This document shows, in pieces, positions 54,485-64,000 of a stretch of 64,000 nt of DNA. Location of the stretch: positions 44,728,632-44,792,631 of the forward strand of contig CM055112.1 in the NCBI GenBank assembly GCA_029204225.1, written 5' to 3'. Positions within the stretch are counted from its first letter, which is position 1. Each line of letters begins with the position of its first letter. This DNA is from Diphasiastrum complanatum (taxonomy: Eukaryota; Streptophyta; Lycopodiopsida; Lycopodiales; Lycopodiaceae). The notes beneath the pieces were generated by a model that searched no databases, had not been told where the DNA came from, and was given only the letters and a program-made list of their open reading frames with translations. Made by a program: the position numbers and the translations under genes.

Positions 54485-54771
54485 TCTACCCTCCTACCGT
54501 CTTTCTTCCTAAGATTTTTCAACTCCTCCTGCGCTCTCTAGGTAGTCCCTACTCAGAGGCCCTACTGCTCACTGATCAGAGGGAGAGCGCCTACATTGAT
54601 CCATTTTGGAAGGAATGCGCTGACTTTTATGTGATTTTCTTGCTGTCAGATGTGAGAACACAATTGCTTGACAGGTATTTGAGCGATGGTGGGCCGCTAA
54701 CTGAAGTGAAAATGCTTCTCACATATCTTTCTGCATCATTATCGCCTACCAACGGTGTAGAGGGTGACTGA
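54481..54771 (+). pseudogene. Unidentified gene fragment (right arm)
   Basis: Same 96-codon open frame as 13295-13585, bounded by TGA at 54478-54480 and TGA at 54769-54771. It is followed by a CT-rich tract and CACAGGTGG (a splice-acceptor-like site at about 54785-54812), which might lead into a second exon. The frame is identical in the two arms. Confidence 0.5.
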
Positions 54772-55101
54772 TGCTTCCTTGTTTGAAGCTCTCTCTCTCT
54801 CTCTCACAGGTGGAATATCTCACAGTATGTTGGATTTAACATCTGTCTGGACTCTGAGCTGTTAACTATTATCCTTCCTTCTCGTAGTTGCCCATGATGA
54901 ATCACAGCTCTTGCTCCTGCTATCTGCTCTGCTAGCCATGATGGTAAAAACCTAGCTGACAATGATCTTCTAGTTTTCATGTAGTTTCTCATAGTTTGCA
55001 TGACGTAGAATCCAGATTGTCAATCTAGCCCTTACCATCGAGCTGACAGCATAAAATGTATCGCGATTCTTGTTATTATTGACCAACTGTGTATCCATAC
55101 C

Positions 55102-55275
55102 TCTATACACATTATGGATTCAATCTAGAATCAATACTATAGATGTTTCACCTAGGCAACTTTCTATCAACTACTTCTCCCCCTTTTAACAGGAAACTCC
55201 ACAAGTTTCCAATAAAAGCTATATCACACCAGATATAGTCAAGGAGAATTCTTACAAGGAAATCCCGCTGAACCA
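55102..55275. repeat. 174-bp direct repeat (right arm, mirror of copy 1)
   Basis: Reverse complement of 12791-12964. It overlaps the upstream edge of the Gypsy integrase frame on the plus strand. Confidence 0.92.
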
Positions 55276-56508
55276 GACAAGTCCATAGCAAATGTTGCAT
55301 CAACCGACTCCAAGATAGTTAATGACCCAACATACCAGCATAACAACTTATCCAATAGGTTCAATGCCACTCCGCTGTGGGCTGAGGAAATCACTCAGTT
55401 CCTCACAACTGGCAAACTTAAAGACGGACTAAATACAGTAGCCAGTTTTTTTTTTTTGCTCAAGGCAGCACCCTTTCAACTTATTGCCAGACACTTATAT
55501 AAAAGAGGTGCTGACCATATTATATGCAGATGAGCTTATGAATCTGAGATACGATCTATTATATCTTAGGCACATGAGGACATTGGTGGCGGTCACTTCT
55601 CTGCCAAAGCAGTTGCTAAGTTCATACTCAGAGCGGGCTTATGGTGGCCATCATTGTTTAAGGATACATTTGCTATCATTAAAACATGTTATGTTTGCCA
55701 ATGAGCCAGAAAGACTACAAAAGCAGACTTCACACCGCTTATCCCCATTATAGAAGATGAAGCCTTCCATAAGTGGAGTATAGACTTTGTTGGGCCCATC
55801 AGCCCAGCAGCCAAAAATACTCAAGCACACTATATCCTGATCGCAACCAATTACTCCACCAAATGGATTGAAGCACGCGCAACCAAAGATGCCAATGCAA
55901 AGACCGTCGCGTGTTTTCTTTATGAAAACATTATTACGTCTTTTGGTTGTCCAATCGAGCTTGTTAGTGACAGAGGCTCACACTTCTTAAATAAAGTGAT
56001 TGATAACTCTTAAGCCACTACCTGGTTATCCACCTCAAAAGTACTCCGTACTATGCCAGATGTAATGGCTAGGCAGAATTGACAAACAAGACCATTTGTA
56101 AAATCCTAACCAAGATAGTTGAAACTAGTCGATCAAATTGGGAACCAAGCTGTTCTCTACTATCTGGGCATACCGCACAGCTCCCAAGAAGGCCACTGGA
56201 TGGGTTACTCCCTTCGATCTCGTCTACGGTCAAGAGACAATAATGCCTATTGAGTTCCTACTTCCCTCCTTGCGAGTCATCCATGCAAACTCTCTCTACT
56301 GATCTATGTGAGAAAGTTACAATTGAACAAAATGTCCAGGATATTTACATTAGCCCGATTGTGTGAGACTCGACTCATCTCATATCACGCACAATTAGTT
56401 AACAAACGTCGCCAAAAAGCCTTGCATGATCGTCACTTGCGCAATAAAGACTTGCACTTAGGTGATCATGTGCTTCTCTACACATCTAAGAAGCACCAAG
56501 GAAAATAA
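55216..56508 (+). pseudogene. Gypsy integrase remnant, block A' (right arm)
   Basis: Plus-strand mirror of 11558-12850. Same stop codons. It retains ELVSDRGSHF and the DLVYGQETIMPIEF stretch. The C-terminal frame 56308-56508 is identical to the left arm. Confidence 0.88.
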
Positions 56509-56808
56509 AATTCAAAAGCGAAGGGCCATATGTCATAAATAAAATCTTTCCTAATGGAGCAGTCCAATTAGAAACACTTGACGGAGTACTCCTTGACACT
56601 GTCATCTACGACGGTCTATGGTGGTACTATGAAGAGTTATTTCTCATTGATCCAATATAAATACATCAATGTTGTATATTCTTATGTTACCTTTTTACTG
56701 CTTTTTAATTTTTAATTTTTTACTTTTACTTACTACATTCTTGTTCTCCATATGTTTTTCTCATCGATATCTATTTAAATTCACAGTGAGTGTTGTCGGT
56801 CAACATTT

Positions 56809-58102
56809 GCTTCTTAGACCTGTAAACAACTTCAGTACCTTCCAAAGCAAGTAATTATACATCCAATAGCTAGAACTCGCCACCAAAAGACAATGTTGAT
56901 ACAAGTGGAAAAACTCGATTTTTCTTCATATTTGGATGGAGATCCCATAATGCATTTATACATTTCAAGCTCAAATCTATGCATATTAGGGCACCTCTGA
57001 ACTTATCATACCCTAACCCTAATATATAACCTAATAGGTCATTGGATCCACCCTAACTTGGGGTCAAGATTTCAAAATCCAAAAACAATGTAAAACATGT
57101 TATTTTTAGATCCTAGAATTTCTCTAGCCTATCTAAACACATTTTGGCCTCAGTTCAAAGATGCTATCACAATGTAATGTGAGATATGAAGTCTTTGGAG
57201 ATCATCCTACATGATTTGGCACATGTGGCATCTATTTACATGGCCATCTTGCCAATTACAATGCATGTGACCAAAATTGGTCAAGCTAGAATAGTGAAAC
57301 CTCAATAAGGAGGAGGTTTTCTATGTATCATCATCTCTCTGTCTTAGATTATTTTTGAGAGCTCATTGGCAAACTCGACGTACTTTGATTTCTTTTGGAT
57401 CTAAGCAAAAACTAAGTGTTCTTTAGATCATTTACTATCTACTGGCCATATTGTGTACTGTACCACACATATGTGAGGTGATCATCACTTTTGATTAATG
57501 ATTTTAAATTGCTCTTGCTTGATGCATGTAAAATTGTCAATCTAGATCTCAATTTTGTGTGTCTAGTTTGCATTTGTTTTATGATCAATCAATCAATCCC
57601 TCTTGTAATTCATTGATAGACTCAAGTAAGGTCCAAAATAATGTACTTTGACAATAAATGTAATAGTACTACTACTGGTAGTGGGTCTTATTGTGATAAT
57701 TGTTGTGATTCTTGAATCAATTACAAGGTCACTATGAAAAGAAGAAGCCTTTGCAACAAAATTAATTATGAACATTCATCTTTTATTCTCCGTGTATGTG
57801 AATGTTGAGATTTTAACTTTGTATAATATACAAATTTAAAATATGTGTGCAATATTCAAGAGAATTGATCATATTGTCACAATTTATAAGAGAATTGACA
57901 ATTGCCTTATAGAAGTTGGAAGTTTCAAAACTTTAGACCAAGAATGTCAAATCAAACTTATAAAATAGTTTTAAACGACACTCTATTGAAAAAAAATCTA
58001 TTGTTACAAAAATAAATAAATATCAATGAACTTTAAAATAACAAGACTAATAGAAAATCAACCATTTCTATAAAATAAATGGTGCAAAAACAAAATATAA
58101 AT
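56809..58102. repeat. Module B (right arm)
   Basis: Mirror of 9964-11257. It is in opposite orientation to the spacer copy 27238-28538. No gene. Confidence 0.85.
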
Positions 58103-60495
58103 CTACATGCATGTGTCCATTAGAGTGATTGCATGCTTTGCATGTCACTATGGAACTTAGGACATTATGCATTTATTGTGGCTCGAGTTTCTACACGGTC
58201 ATAATTGACTAATTCCATGTGAATCTCTATATGCATGTCAAACTAGACATTGTCAACATTATTGCATATCATACTAGACCAACTAGACTTTATGCATGTC
58301 ACTGGAATTTGATCTATCTAACCCAAACTCACCCTATTCTACAAGGATATGTGCTCAATTCACATACCTTGGATATGTACAAAATATTTACATGGGTAGG
58401 ATCCCCCAAACATTAACAACAGATGATAGATATGTTTTACAATTTTTAACAAGTAGAACCGCGATTTGTCCGATAAGGTGTTCTACAGAGTGCTCTTTTT
58501 TCCATCGAATAGAAACCCAAAATCTTGATTAGACATTTTTTTTTTTCTAGGTCCATATATTTTGCTAAAAATTTCTTTCTTTGCATCAACTCTTAGTTCT
58601 CACTAACTCAAGTTGATCAACCCAACATTTTCTTGTAGTAGGATCACCTAATACCAACCAGTCAGGTTCATAATTAGTGACTTCCTATTCATACAAGAAT
58701 TGCTTCTAAAGATTTTCCATACATCTTCTAACTAGATTTCTTAACAATCCTCAAAAGATCCCAACAACATCCATAATATCCTATCAATTCTGATTCAAAA
58801 TCAAGTTCTACGTCTATACACATTATGGATTCAATCTAGAATCAATACTATAGATGTTTCACCTAGGCAACTTTCTATCAACTACTACTCCCCCTTTTAA
58901 TAGGAAACTCCACAAGTTTCCAATAAAAGTTATATCACACGAGATACAGTCAAGGAGAATTCTTACAAGAAAATCCCACTGAACCGGACAAGTCCATAGC
59001 AAATGTTGCATCAACCGACTCAAAGATAGTTAATGACCCAACATACCAACATAACATCTTATCCAATAGATTCAATGCCACTCCCCTGTGGGATGAGGAA
59101 ATCACTGAGTTCCTTACAACTGGCAAACTTAAAGACGGACTAGATACAGTAGCCAATTATTTTTTTTTGCTCAAGGCAGCACCCTTTCAACTTATCGCCA
59201 GACACTTATATAAAAGGGGTGCTGGCGATATTATACGCAGATGCACTTATGAATCTGAGATACGATCTATTATATCTCAGGCACATGAGGGCATTGGTGG
59301 CGGTCACTTCTCTGCCAAAGCAGTTGCTAAGATCATACTCAGAGCGGGCTTATGGTGGCCATCACTGTTTAAGGATACATTTGCTATCATTAAAACATGT
59401 TATGTTTGCCAACGAGCCAGAAAGACTACAAAAGCAGACTTCACACCGCTTATCCCCATTATAGAAGACGAAGCCTTCCATAAGTGGAGTATAGACTTTG
59501 TTGGGCCCATCAACCCAGCAGCCAAAAATACTCAAGCACACTATATCCTGATCGCAACCAATTACTCCACCAAATGGATTGAAGCACGTGTAACCAAAGA
59601 TGCCAATGCAAAAACCGTCGCGTGTTTTCTTTATGAAAACATTATTACGCATTTTGGTTGTCCACTCGAGCTTGTTAGTGAAAGAGGCTCACACTTCTTA
59701 AATGAAGTGATTGATAACTCTTACGCCACTACCTGGTTATCCACCTCAAAAGTACTCCGTACTATCCCAGATGTAATGGCCAGGCAGAATTGACAAACAA
59801 GACCATTTGTAAAATCCTAACCAAGATAGTTGAAACTAGTCAATCAAATTGGGAAACCAAGCTGTTCTCTGCTATCTGGGCATACCGTACAACTCCCAAG
59901 AAGGCCACTGGATGGGTTACTCCCTTCGATCTCGTCTATTGAGTTCCTAGTTCCTTCGTTGCGAGTCATCCATGCAAACTCTCTCTACTGATCTATGTGA
60001 AAAAGTTACAATTGAACAAAAAGTCCAGGCTATTTACGTTAGCCCGATTGTGTGAGACTCGACTCATCTCATATCATGCACAATTAGTTAACAAACGTCG
60101 CCAAAAAGCCTTGCATGATTGTTACTTGCGCAATAAAGACTTGCACTTAGGTGATCATGTGCTTCTCTACACATCTAAGAAGCACCCAGGAAAATAAAAT
60201 TTAAAAGCAAAGGGCCATATGTCATAAATAAAATCTTTCCTAATGGAACAGTCCAGTTAGAAACACTTGACGGAGTACTCCTCGACATTGTCATCTACGA
60301 CGGTCTACGGTGGTACTACGAAGAGTTGTTTCTCGTTGATCCAATATAAATACATCAATGTTGTATATTCTTATGTTACCTTTTTACTGCTTTTTAATTT
60401 TTAATTTTTTACTTTTACTTACTGCATTCTTGTTCTCCATATGTTTTTCTCATCGATATCTATTTAAATTCACAGTGAGTGTTGTCGGTCAACAT
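58099..60495. repeat. Block A (right arm)
   Basis: Mirror of 7571-9967. The plus strand reads from a gene-poor tail through integrase to the first 13 bp of the Gypsy-P LTR. Confidence 0.9.
58927..60197 (+). pseudogene. Gypsy integrase remnant, block A (right arm)
   Basis: The frame opens after a TAA at 58924-58926 and runs to the TGA at 59791-59793 (288 codons). It includes the linker LWDEEITEFLTTGKLKDG, the zinc box and the catalytic core with Glu in VSERGSHF. The C-terminal piece is 59997-60197. Identical to the left arm in translation. The TTG at 59167 is not a real start; the frame is open well upstream. Confidence 0.9.
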
Positions 60496-61310
60496 CTGAT
60501 GGTCTAGCTCACAAAGATAGATTTTATAACTTTATCGATCCAGTTCTCTTCTGCAATTTTGATATCTCAAATTTTTCACCCATAGCACAAATCTGGTAAT
60601 TGAGATAGAATATTCCACTGAGAACTCCAACCTATTTCGACAATGTCAAATTTTACTTCATGTAGGTCTCTAACAATATCACTGAAATAGAGTATTCAAC
60701 AAAGCACTTACATCAGATTTTGACCGAGTCACTCAATCATATTTCGACTGAGTCCTCAAGTTGGCATCTCGACCGAGTCCTCTAGTTGGCATCTCGACTG
60801 AGTCCTCAAGTTGGCATCTCGACCGAGTCTTCTAGTTGGCATTTCGACCGAGTTCTCTGGTTGGCATCTCGACCGAGTCCTTGAGTTGGCATCTCGATTG
60901 AGACCTCTGGTTGGCATCTCGATCAAGTCCTCTGGTTGGCGCCTCGACCGGGCCTACTGCATAAGATCTCGACCAGGCCGAGTCCTACAACGTCATTCTA
61001 ATCCACGAGCCGGTTCCTCCAAAAATCTCGACCGAGCCGAAACACACCCAAATGGCTATAAAGAACCAAAACACGAAGTCATTTGCACCTTAGTGATGTG
61101 CAAGCTTTTAAAGACTTCTGGCGACCAATTTGTGTCAATTTTTCTGCTCCCATGACCATTTGTGGGGCTGTATCATCCAGTCCACCTGTGCTCCATAACG
61201 CCATCAGCTTCTCCAGTGTCATCACTCACTATCACGCACACCAAAGGAGCACCATTAAACTCAAAAGAAACAAAATCGTTCGCGACAACGAAACGAAATT
61301 GTTCGCGACA
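60483..61310 (+). repeat. Gypsy-P LTR (right arm)
   Basis: TGTCGG...GCGACA, 828 bp, between integrase (ending about 60330) on the left and PBS/gag on the right. Read on the plus strand the order is integrase - LTR - PBS - gag, as in the left arm. Confidence 0.82.
60746..60945. repeat. 25-bp tandem repeat, 8 units (right arm)
   Basis: Mirror of 7121-7320 with the same number of units. A fast-changing array kept at the same copy number in both arms is further evidence for a recent duplication. Confidence 0.95.
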
Positions 61311-61325
61311 TGGTATCAGAGCCTA
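61311..61325 (+). promoter_or_regulatory. Gypsy-P primer-binding site (right arm)
   Basis: TGGTATCAGAGCCTA abutting GCGACA of the LTR. Confidence 0.87.
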
Positions 61326-61621
61326 CAGGTTGTCACTACTGATATCTTAGTAGTGATTTTTTAGACAACACAATATGGCTACAATGATCCAGACAAGAGT
61401 GGCAATCAGTCCAAGTTAGAAACATAACAAGCTTAACCTTTTAGACTTTAAGAAAACTGGAATCCCAACCAACCCGAAAGCCAACTCAAAATCCGTCCCC
61501 AAAAGGTAACCAAAGGCAAAGACAAGCCACACATGAAACTCAAGGCATAGTTGTCATCAAACTGACCAAATGACATAGCGACGAGCCACACGTTGGTGAT
61601 GTGGACCCTTAGGCGCCGGCG

Positions 61622-61846
61622 ATGCAAAAAGGTTCACCAGCACGACCCCAACAAGCTTCGGTCACAACCCCCCCCATACTACTTACAACTCCAACATTGC
61701 CAACTTCACCATCGGCACAAAATTTGGGAGGGGAGGGAGATGGGAATATCATTCCCAAGGACACAACAACAGTCCCTAGCAGGAACAGGCCCAACAAGTC
61801 CACGTCCTCAATGACACATCCACATACTTTGATGTTGTGGACCTAA
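61622..61846 (+). CDS. Pro/Thr-rich ORF at start of Gypsy-P gag (right arm)
   Basis: Identical mirror of 6220-6444. ATG at 61622, about 300 bp after the primer site. The alternate frame 61593-61814 (VMWTLRRRRCKK) is a shadow. Confidence 0.45.
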   Translation: MQKGSPARPQQASVTTPPILLTTPTLPTSPSAQNLGGEGDGNIIPKDTTTVPSRNRPNKSTSSMTHPHTLMLWT

Positions 61847-62904
61847 TCGAGTTAGATGATGATGACGACAACAAAGCAGATCAGTCAGGAGGAACTTAGA
61901 TCCACCAGCTAACGTCACCACCACCCAAGCCACTGATCCACCCATCACTCCCACATCCACCACCACCACTAATAGCATCCCTCCATTCTCGCCATTACCA
62001 CCTCCACGTTCTCATCAACCATTATTCTTTGGATTAACGCCACCTCACCACACCCCTGATAGATACCCAAGCATTTCTAACTGAAAGGAGCTTTAATCGG
62101 TAGCCAAGCATTCGATGATAAGCTTGTCCAAGAGCAGCTATCTGTGCACTACGGAGGTTCGTTCCCATGAGAGCGATAGCATATTCCAAAATCCAGCATA
62201 TACATACTAACACTAAGATCCATTAAACATTAACACTACATCCATTAACCCTAATCCACAATGATAGAAACTCACCCTTCTCTTTCCTCTTCTCTCTCAC
62301 AAAAAGCATAAGAACATTCAATCCCAATAAACATCAAATCCAACAATTAGCAAATACAAAAGAAGCATGAGAGATGGAAGAAGAGAGATAGAGAGCAAGG
62401 ACATTCCTGATCCATTCCATAAGAGGGCCAACCTGCTTGTATTGAAATGAAGAGAACATGTACAATGATTTGAAACTACCACTTATCTAGTGGATTGGAG
62501 GGTCTTGCTCTCAATTCCTATTGGCCAATTTCTACCTCCCTAGCTATTCAAATTTAAAAAGGAGTGGGAACCCATTCATTAATTGAACGAACCCAATTTG
62601 AAATTGAATTTTGGTGGAAATTCCTATTTTATTCACTAACTTGAGTTTTAGGCGCTGCGACATTAGAAGTCCCACAAAAAGGCCTAAAGTCCTTTTATTA
62701 ACTTTCTAATTAATGAAATTTCTATGTGATCATCAGGTTGGTGGACTTACAAACGTAGAGTGCCAAATCCCTCTCAATTATTAACTAGGGCTAGGATTGT
62801 CTTGGGATCCGCAAACCTCCAACACGCTCCCTCTACACACCTCCACCACTTCCATCATTCCCCCCTATGATTGATCTATTCCGAATGACGAGTCCGACAA
62901 ACCA
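61847..62904. other. Gypsy-P leader/gag region without clear gene (right arm)
   Basis: Mirror of 5162-6219. It begins with a short acidic segment (DLIELDDDDD-type) in another frame, then Pro/Thr-rich codons (HQLTSPPPKPLIHPSLP-like). From about 62080 on I see no coding signal. Confidence 0.4.
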
Positions 62905-63201
62905 TTGGATGATGACGCGTTCATGCCAATGGAGTACATCGCCTCACCTCAGTGTGCTGATCCCATTGCACCAGACAACGTGATGGCGCAAGAAATTATA
63001 ATAGAAGATGATGATGACGACGGTGTACTACCTGGTGTGACACCTCAACAAGGCCCACCAACAAGCAGCATCACATCGGCCGATGGGCCAACAGATGTTA
63101 CCACGGCCTACCAGACCTTGGGAACTATCCTCCAAGATTTGGTAACGGCCAAATCAACTTTGGATGATGGTGTAGTGGAACTGGCAACTGTGAAGAATTG
63201 A
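62905..63201 (+). CDS. Acidic 98-residue ORF (right arm)
   Basis: Identical mirror of 4865-5161, with the IIIEDDDDDG run. Same uncertainty: possible gag piece, no recognisable domain. Confidence 0.35.
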   Translation: MDDDAFMPMEYIASPQCADPIAPDNVMAQEIIIEDDDDDGVLPGVTPQQGPPTSSITSADGPTDVTTAYQTLGTILQDLVTAKSTLDDGVVELATVKN

Positions 63202-63265
63202 AAAAGATTATCTATGCTAGATATAGGGGTCTTATGGTTTTTACATCAAGCATCTAGGTGTAGGA

Positions 63266-63925
63266 TGTTGATAGGAATAAATTTGACATAGATGGCAAAT
63301 TATGCATTTCCACTTGTAATGCCACTATTGAGCCAAAATAGAGTAAGAGGCTAAACACTTGCTAATTAGAGTGTAGACAAGTGTAAAGTTTTTGTTTGAT
63401 GAATTCCAAGAGGTCCAATAGGATTTAGAGGTGGAACCTTGTGAGGTCCAATAGAAAATTGAGGTGTGCTTGAATATAGTCCAATAGAATTAAGAGGTGC
63501 ATAGATCAATGATCCAATAGGATCAAGAGGTGACAAAATATGGTCCAATCATAGGTAAGCATAGTGGTAGCTCGTGGACCTACTAGTATCATTGTACTCC
63601 TCATTTTGAAGTCAATTGATTTGGTGATTTCATGGATTTTGTGAGTTATTGGATTTCTAGCTTTCTCTCTCTACCCGAGAGCTCATGATGCATTTTCTCT
63701 CTCTACCCGAGGAGAGCAACTTTTTTCTACTTAGATTATTTTTTGAATACTTTCCACACGTGTGAGTGAGAGTTGGAAGTGATTGAATGCATGTAGTAGT
63801 GTGTTTTTGCCATAGGATTCAAGATTGATCTTGAATCTCAATCTAGTCTTGATCTTGGTGCATCTACACACCTTAGGAGATCACAAGTACATGTAGTGGA
63901 CAATCCATACGTGTGAAATTCAACA
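63266..63925 (+). repeat. Copia-1 LTR, mirror copy (right arm)
   Basis: TGTTGA...TCAACA, 660 bp, reverse complement of 4141-4800. It is the 5' LTR of a plus-strand Copia that continues past the window end. The CTCTCTCTACC boxes and the CACACGTGTG palindrome are present. Confidence 0.92.
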
Positions 63926-64000
63926 TGGTATCAGAGCCTACCTAAGGTTACCATGCATTTTGATCCATCTAAGTGAAAAATTTTCATCAATCTTGAGCTA
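63926..64000 (+). mobile_element. Start of mirror Copia-1 internal region
   Basis: Begins with PBS TGGTATCAGAGCCTA (63926-63940), then leader identical to the left-arm leader at 4066-4125. If the palindrome continues, gag and pol follow outside the window. Confidence 0.9.

Larger units (their letters stand above)
53616..56806. repeat. Block A' (right arm), with 37-bp deletion
   Basis: Mirror of 11260-14487. The 37 bp of 14295-14331 are missing between CTAGACATTGTC and ATGCATGTTACTGG at about 53772. They are present in both A blocks, so this is a deletion here and not an insertion on the left. Confidence 0.92.
45104..64000. repeat. Giant inverted repeat, right arm
   Basis: Reverse-complement copy of 4066-22998. 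The inner edge at 45104 falls inside a longer LTR-like sequence that continues without a break to the left (about 44741-45287). The right inner border therefore looks original, while the left one is a novel joint. The right arm lacks 37 bp present in the left arm. Those bases are also present in block A of both arms, so the right arm has the deletion. The repeat is still matching at the last base of the window. Confidence 0.97.

Noticed and set aside
4066-64000. Palindrome as a pure assembly or library hairpin artefact
   Set aside because: The arms are separated by 22 kb of different sequence, differ by a 37-bp and a 1-bp indel and scattered substitutions, and only one inner border is a novel joint. 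A fold-back artefact would show none of these. Misassembly remains possible and is listed as a check.
1-64000. tRNA, rRNA or conserved host genes
   Set aside because: No cloverleaf, rRNA or recognisable conserved plant gene was found on reading both strands; the primer sites only resemble tRNA 3' ends.

Overview
This window looks like retrotransposon-packed nuclear DNA of a land plant. It is AT-rich. It carries many Ty1/Copia and Ty3/Gypsy remnants with plant-style primer-binding sites (TGGTATCAGAGCC, initiator-Met type), GT..AG introns and nested insertions. No intact host gene, tRNA, rRNA or CRISPR was recognised, and the species cannot be named from the sequence.

The dominant structure is a giant inverted repeat. 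Positions 4066-22998 (left arm) reappear as the reverse complement at 45104-64000 (right arm), around a 22.1 kb spacer. Mirror positions sum to 68066 in the outer part, 68103 inside a 37-bp deletion in the right arm, and 68102 inside a 1-bp indel. The arms are nearly identical and the repeat runs off the right edge of the window, so each arm is at least 18.9 kb. Every arm element therefore appears twice, in opposite orientation.

Outside to inside, each arm holds: a Copia-1 LTR; a Gypsy element in the order integrase - LTR - primer site - gag, as if circularly permuted; a duplicated Gypsy integrase block (A and A') separated by module B; a gene-like fragment in A' between two 174-bp direct repeats; a decayed Copia (Copia-D) with a 62-bp tandem repeat upstream; a Copia-C LTR with a gag start fused to another Gypsy fragment; about 2 kb of AT-rich DNA; and a Copia-E remnant whose LTR is cut at the left-arm junction.

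The spacer, left to right, holds: Copia-2 (truncated); an uninterrupted copy of module C/B that the arms carry only in pieces; Copia-3 (gag-protease, truncated); a candidate split gene (31831-33468); Copia-4, a complete non-autonomous element with a GGATT target duplication and a 311-bp inversion inside one LTR; and three copies of an unrecognised intron-containing gene-like block, two of which form a smaller nested inverted repeat around a Copia-C LTR. Nothing in the window looks able to transpose alone: the retroelement frames are broken, truncated or missing catalytic parts. The main interest is architectural (nested palindromes, permuted element, LTR inversion) plus two or three unidentified gene-like segments.
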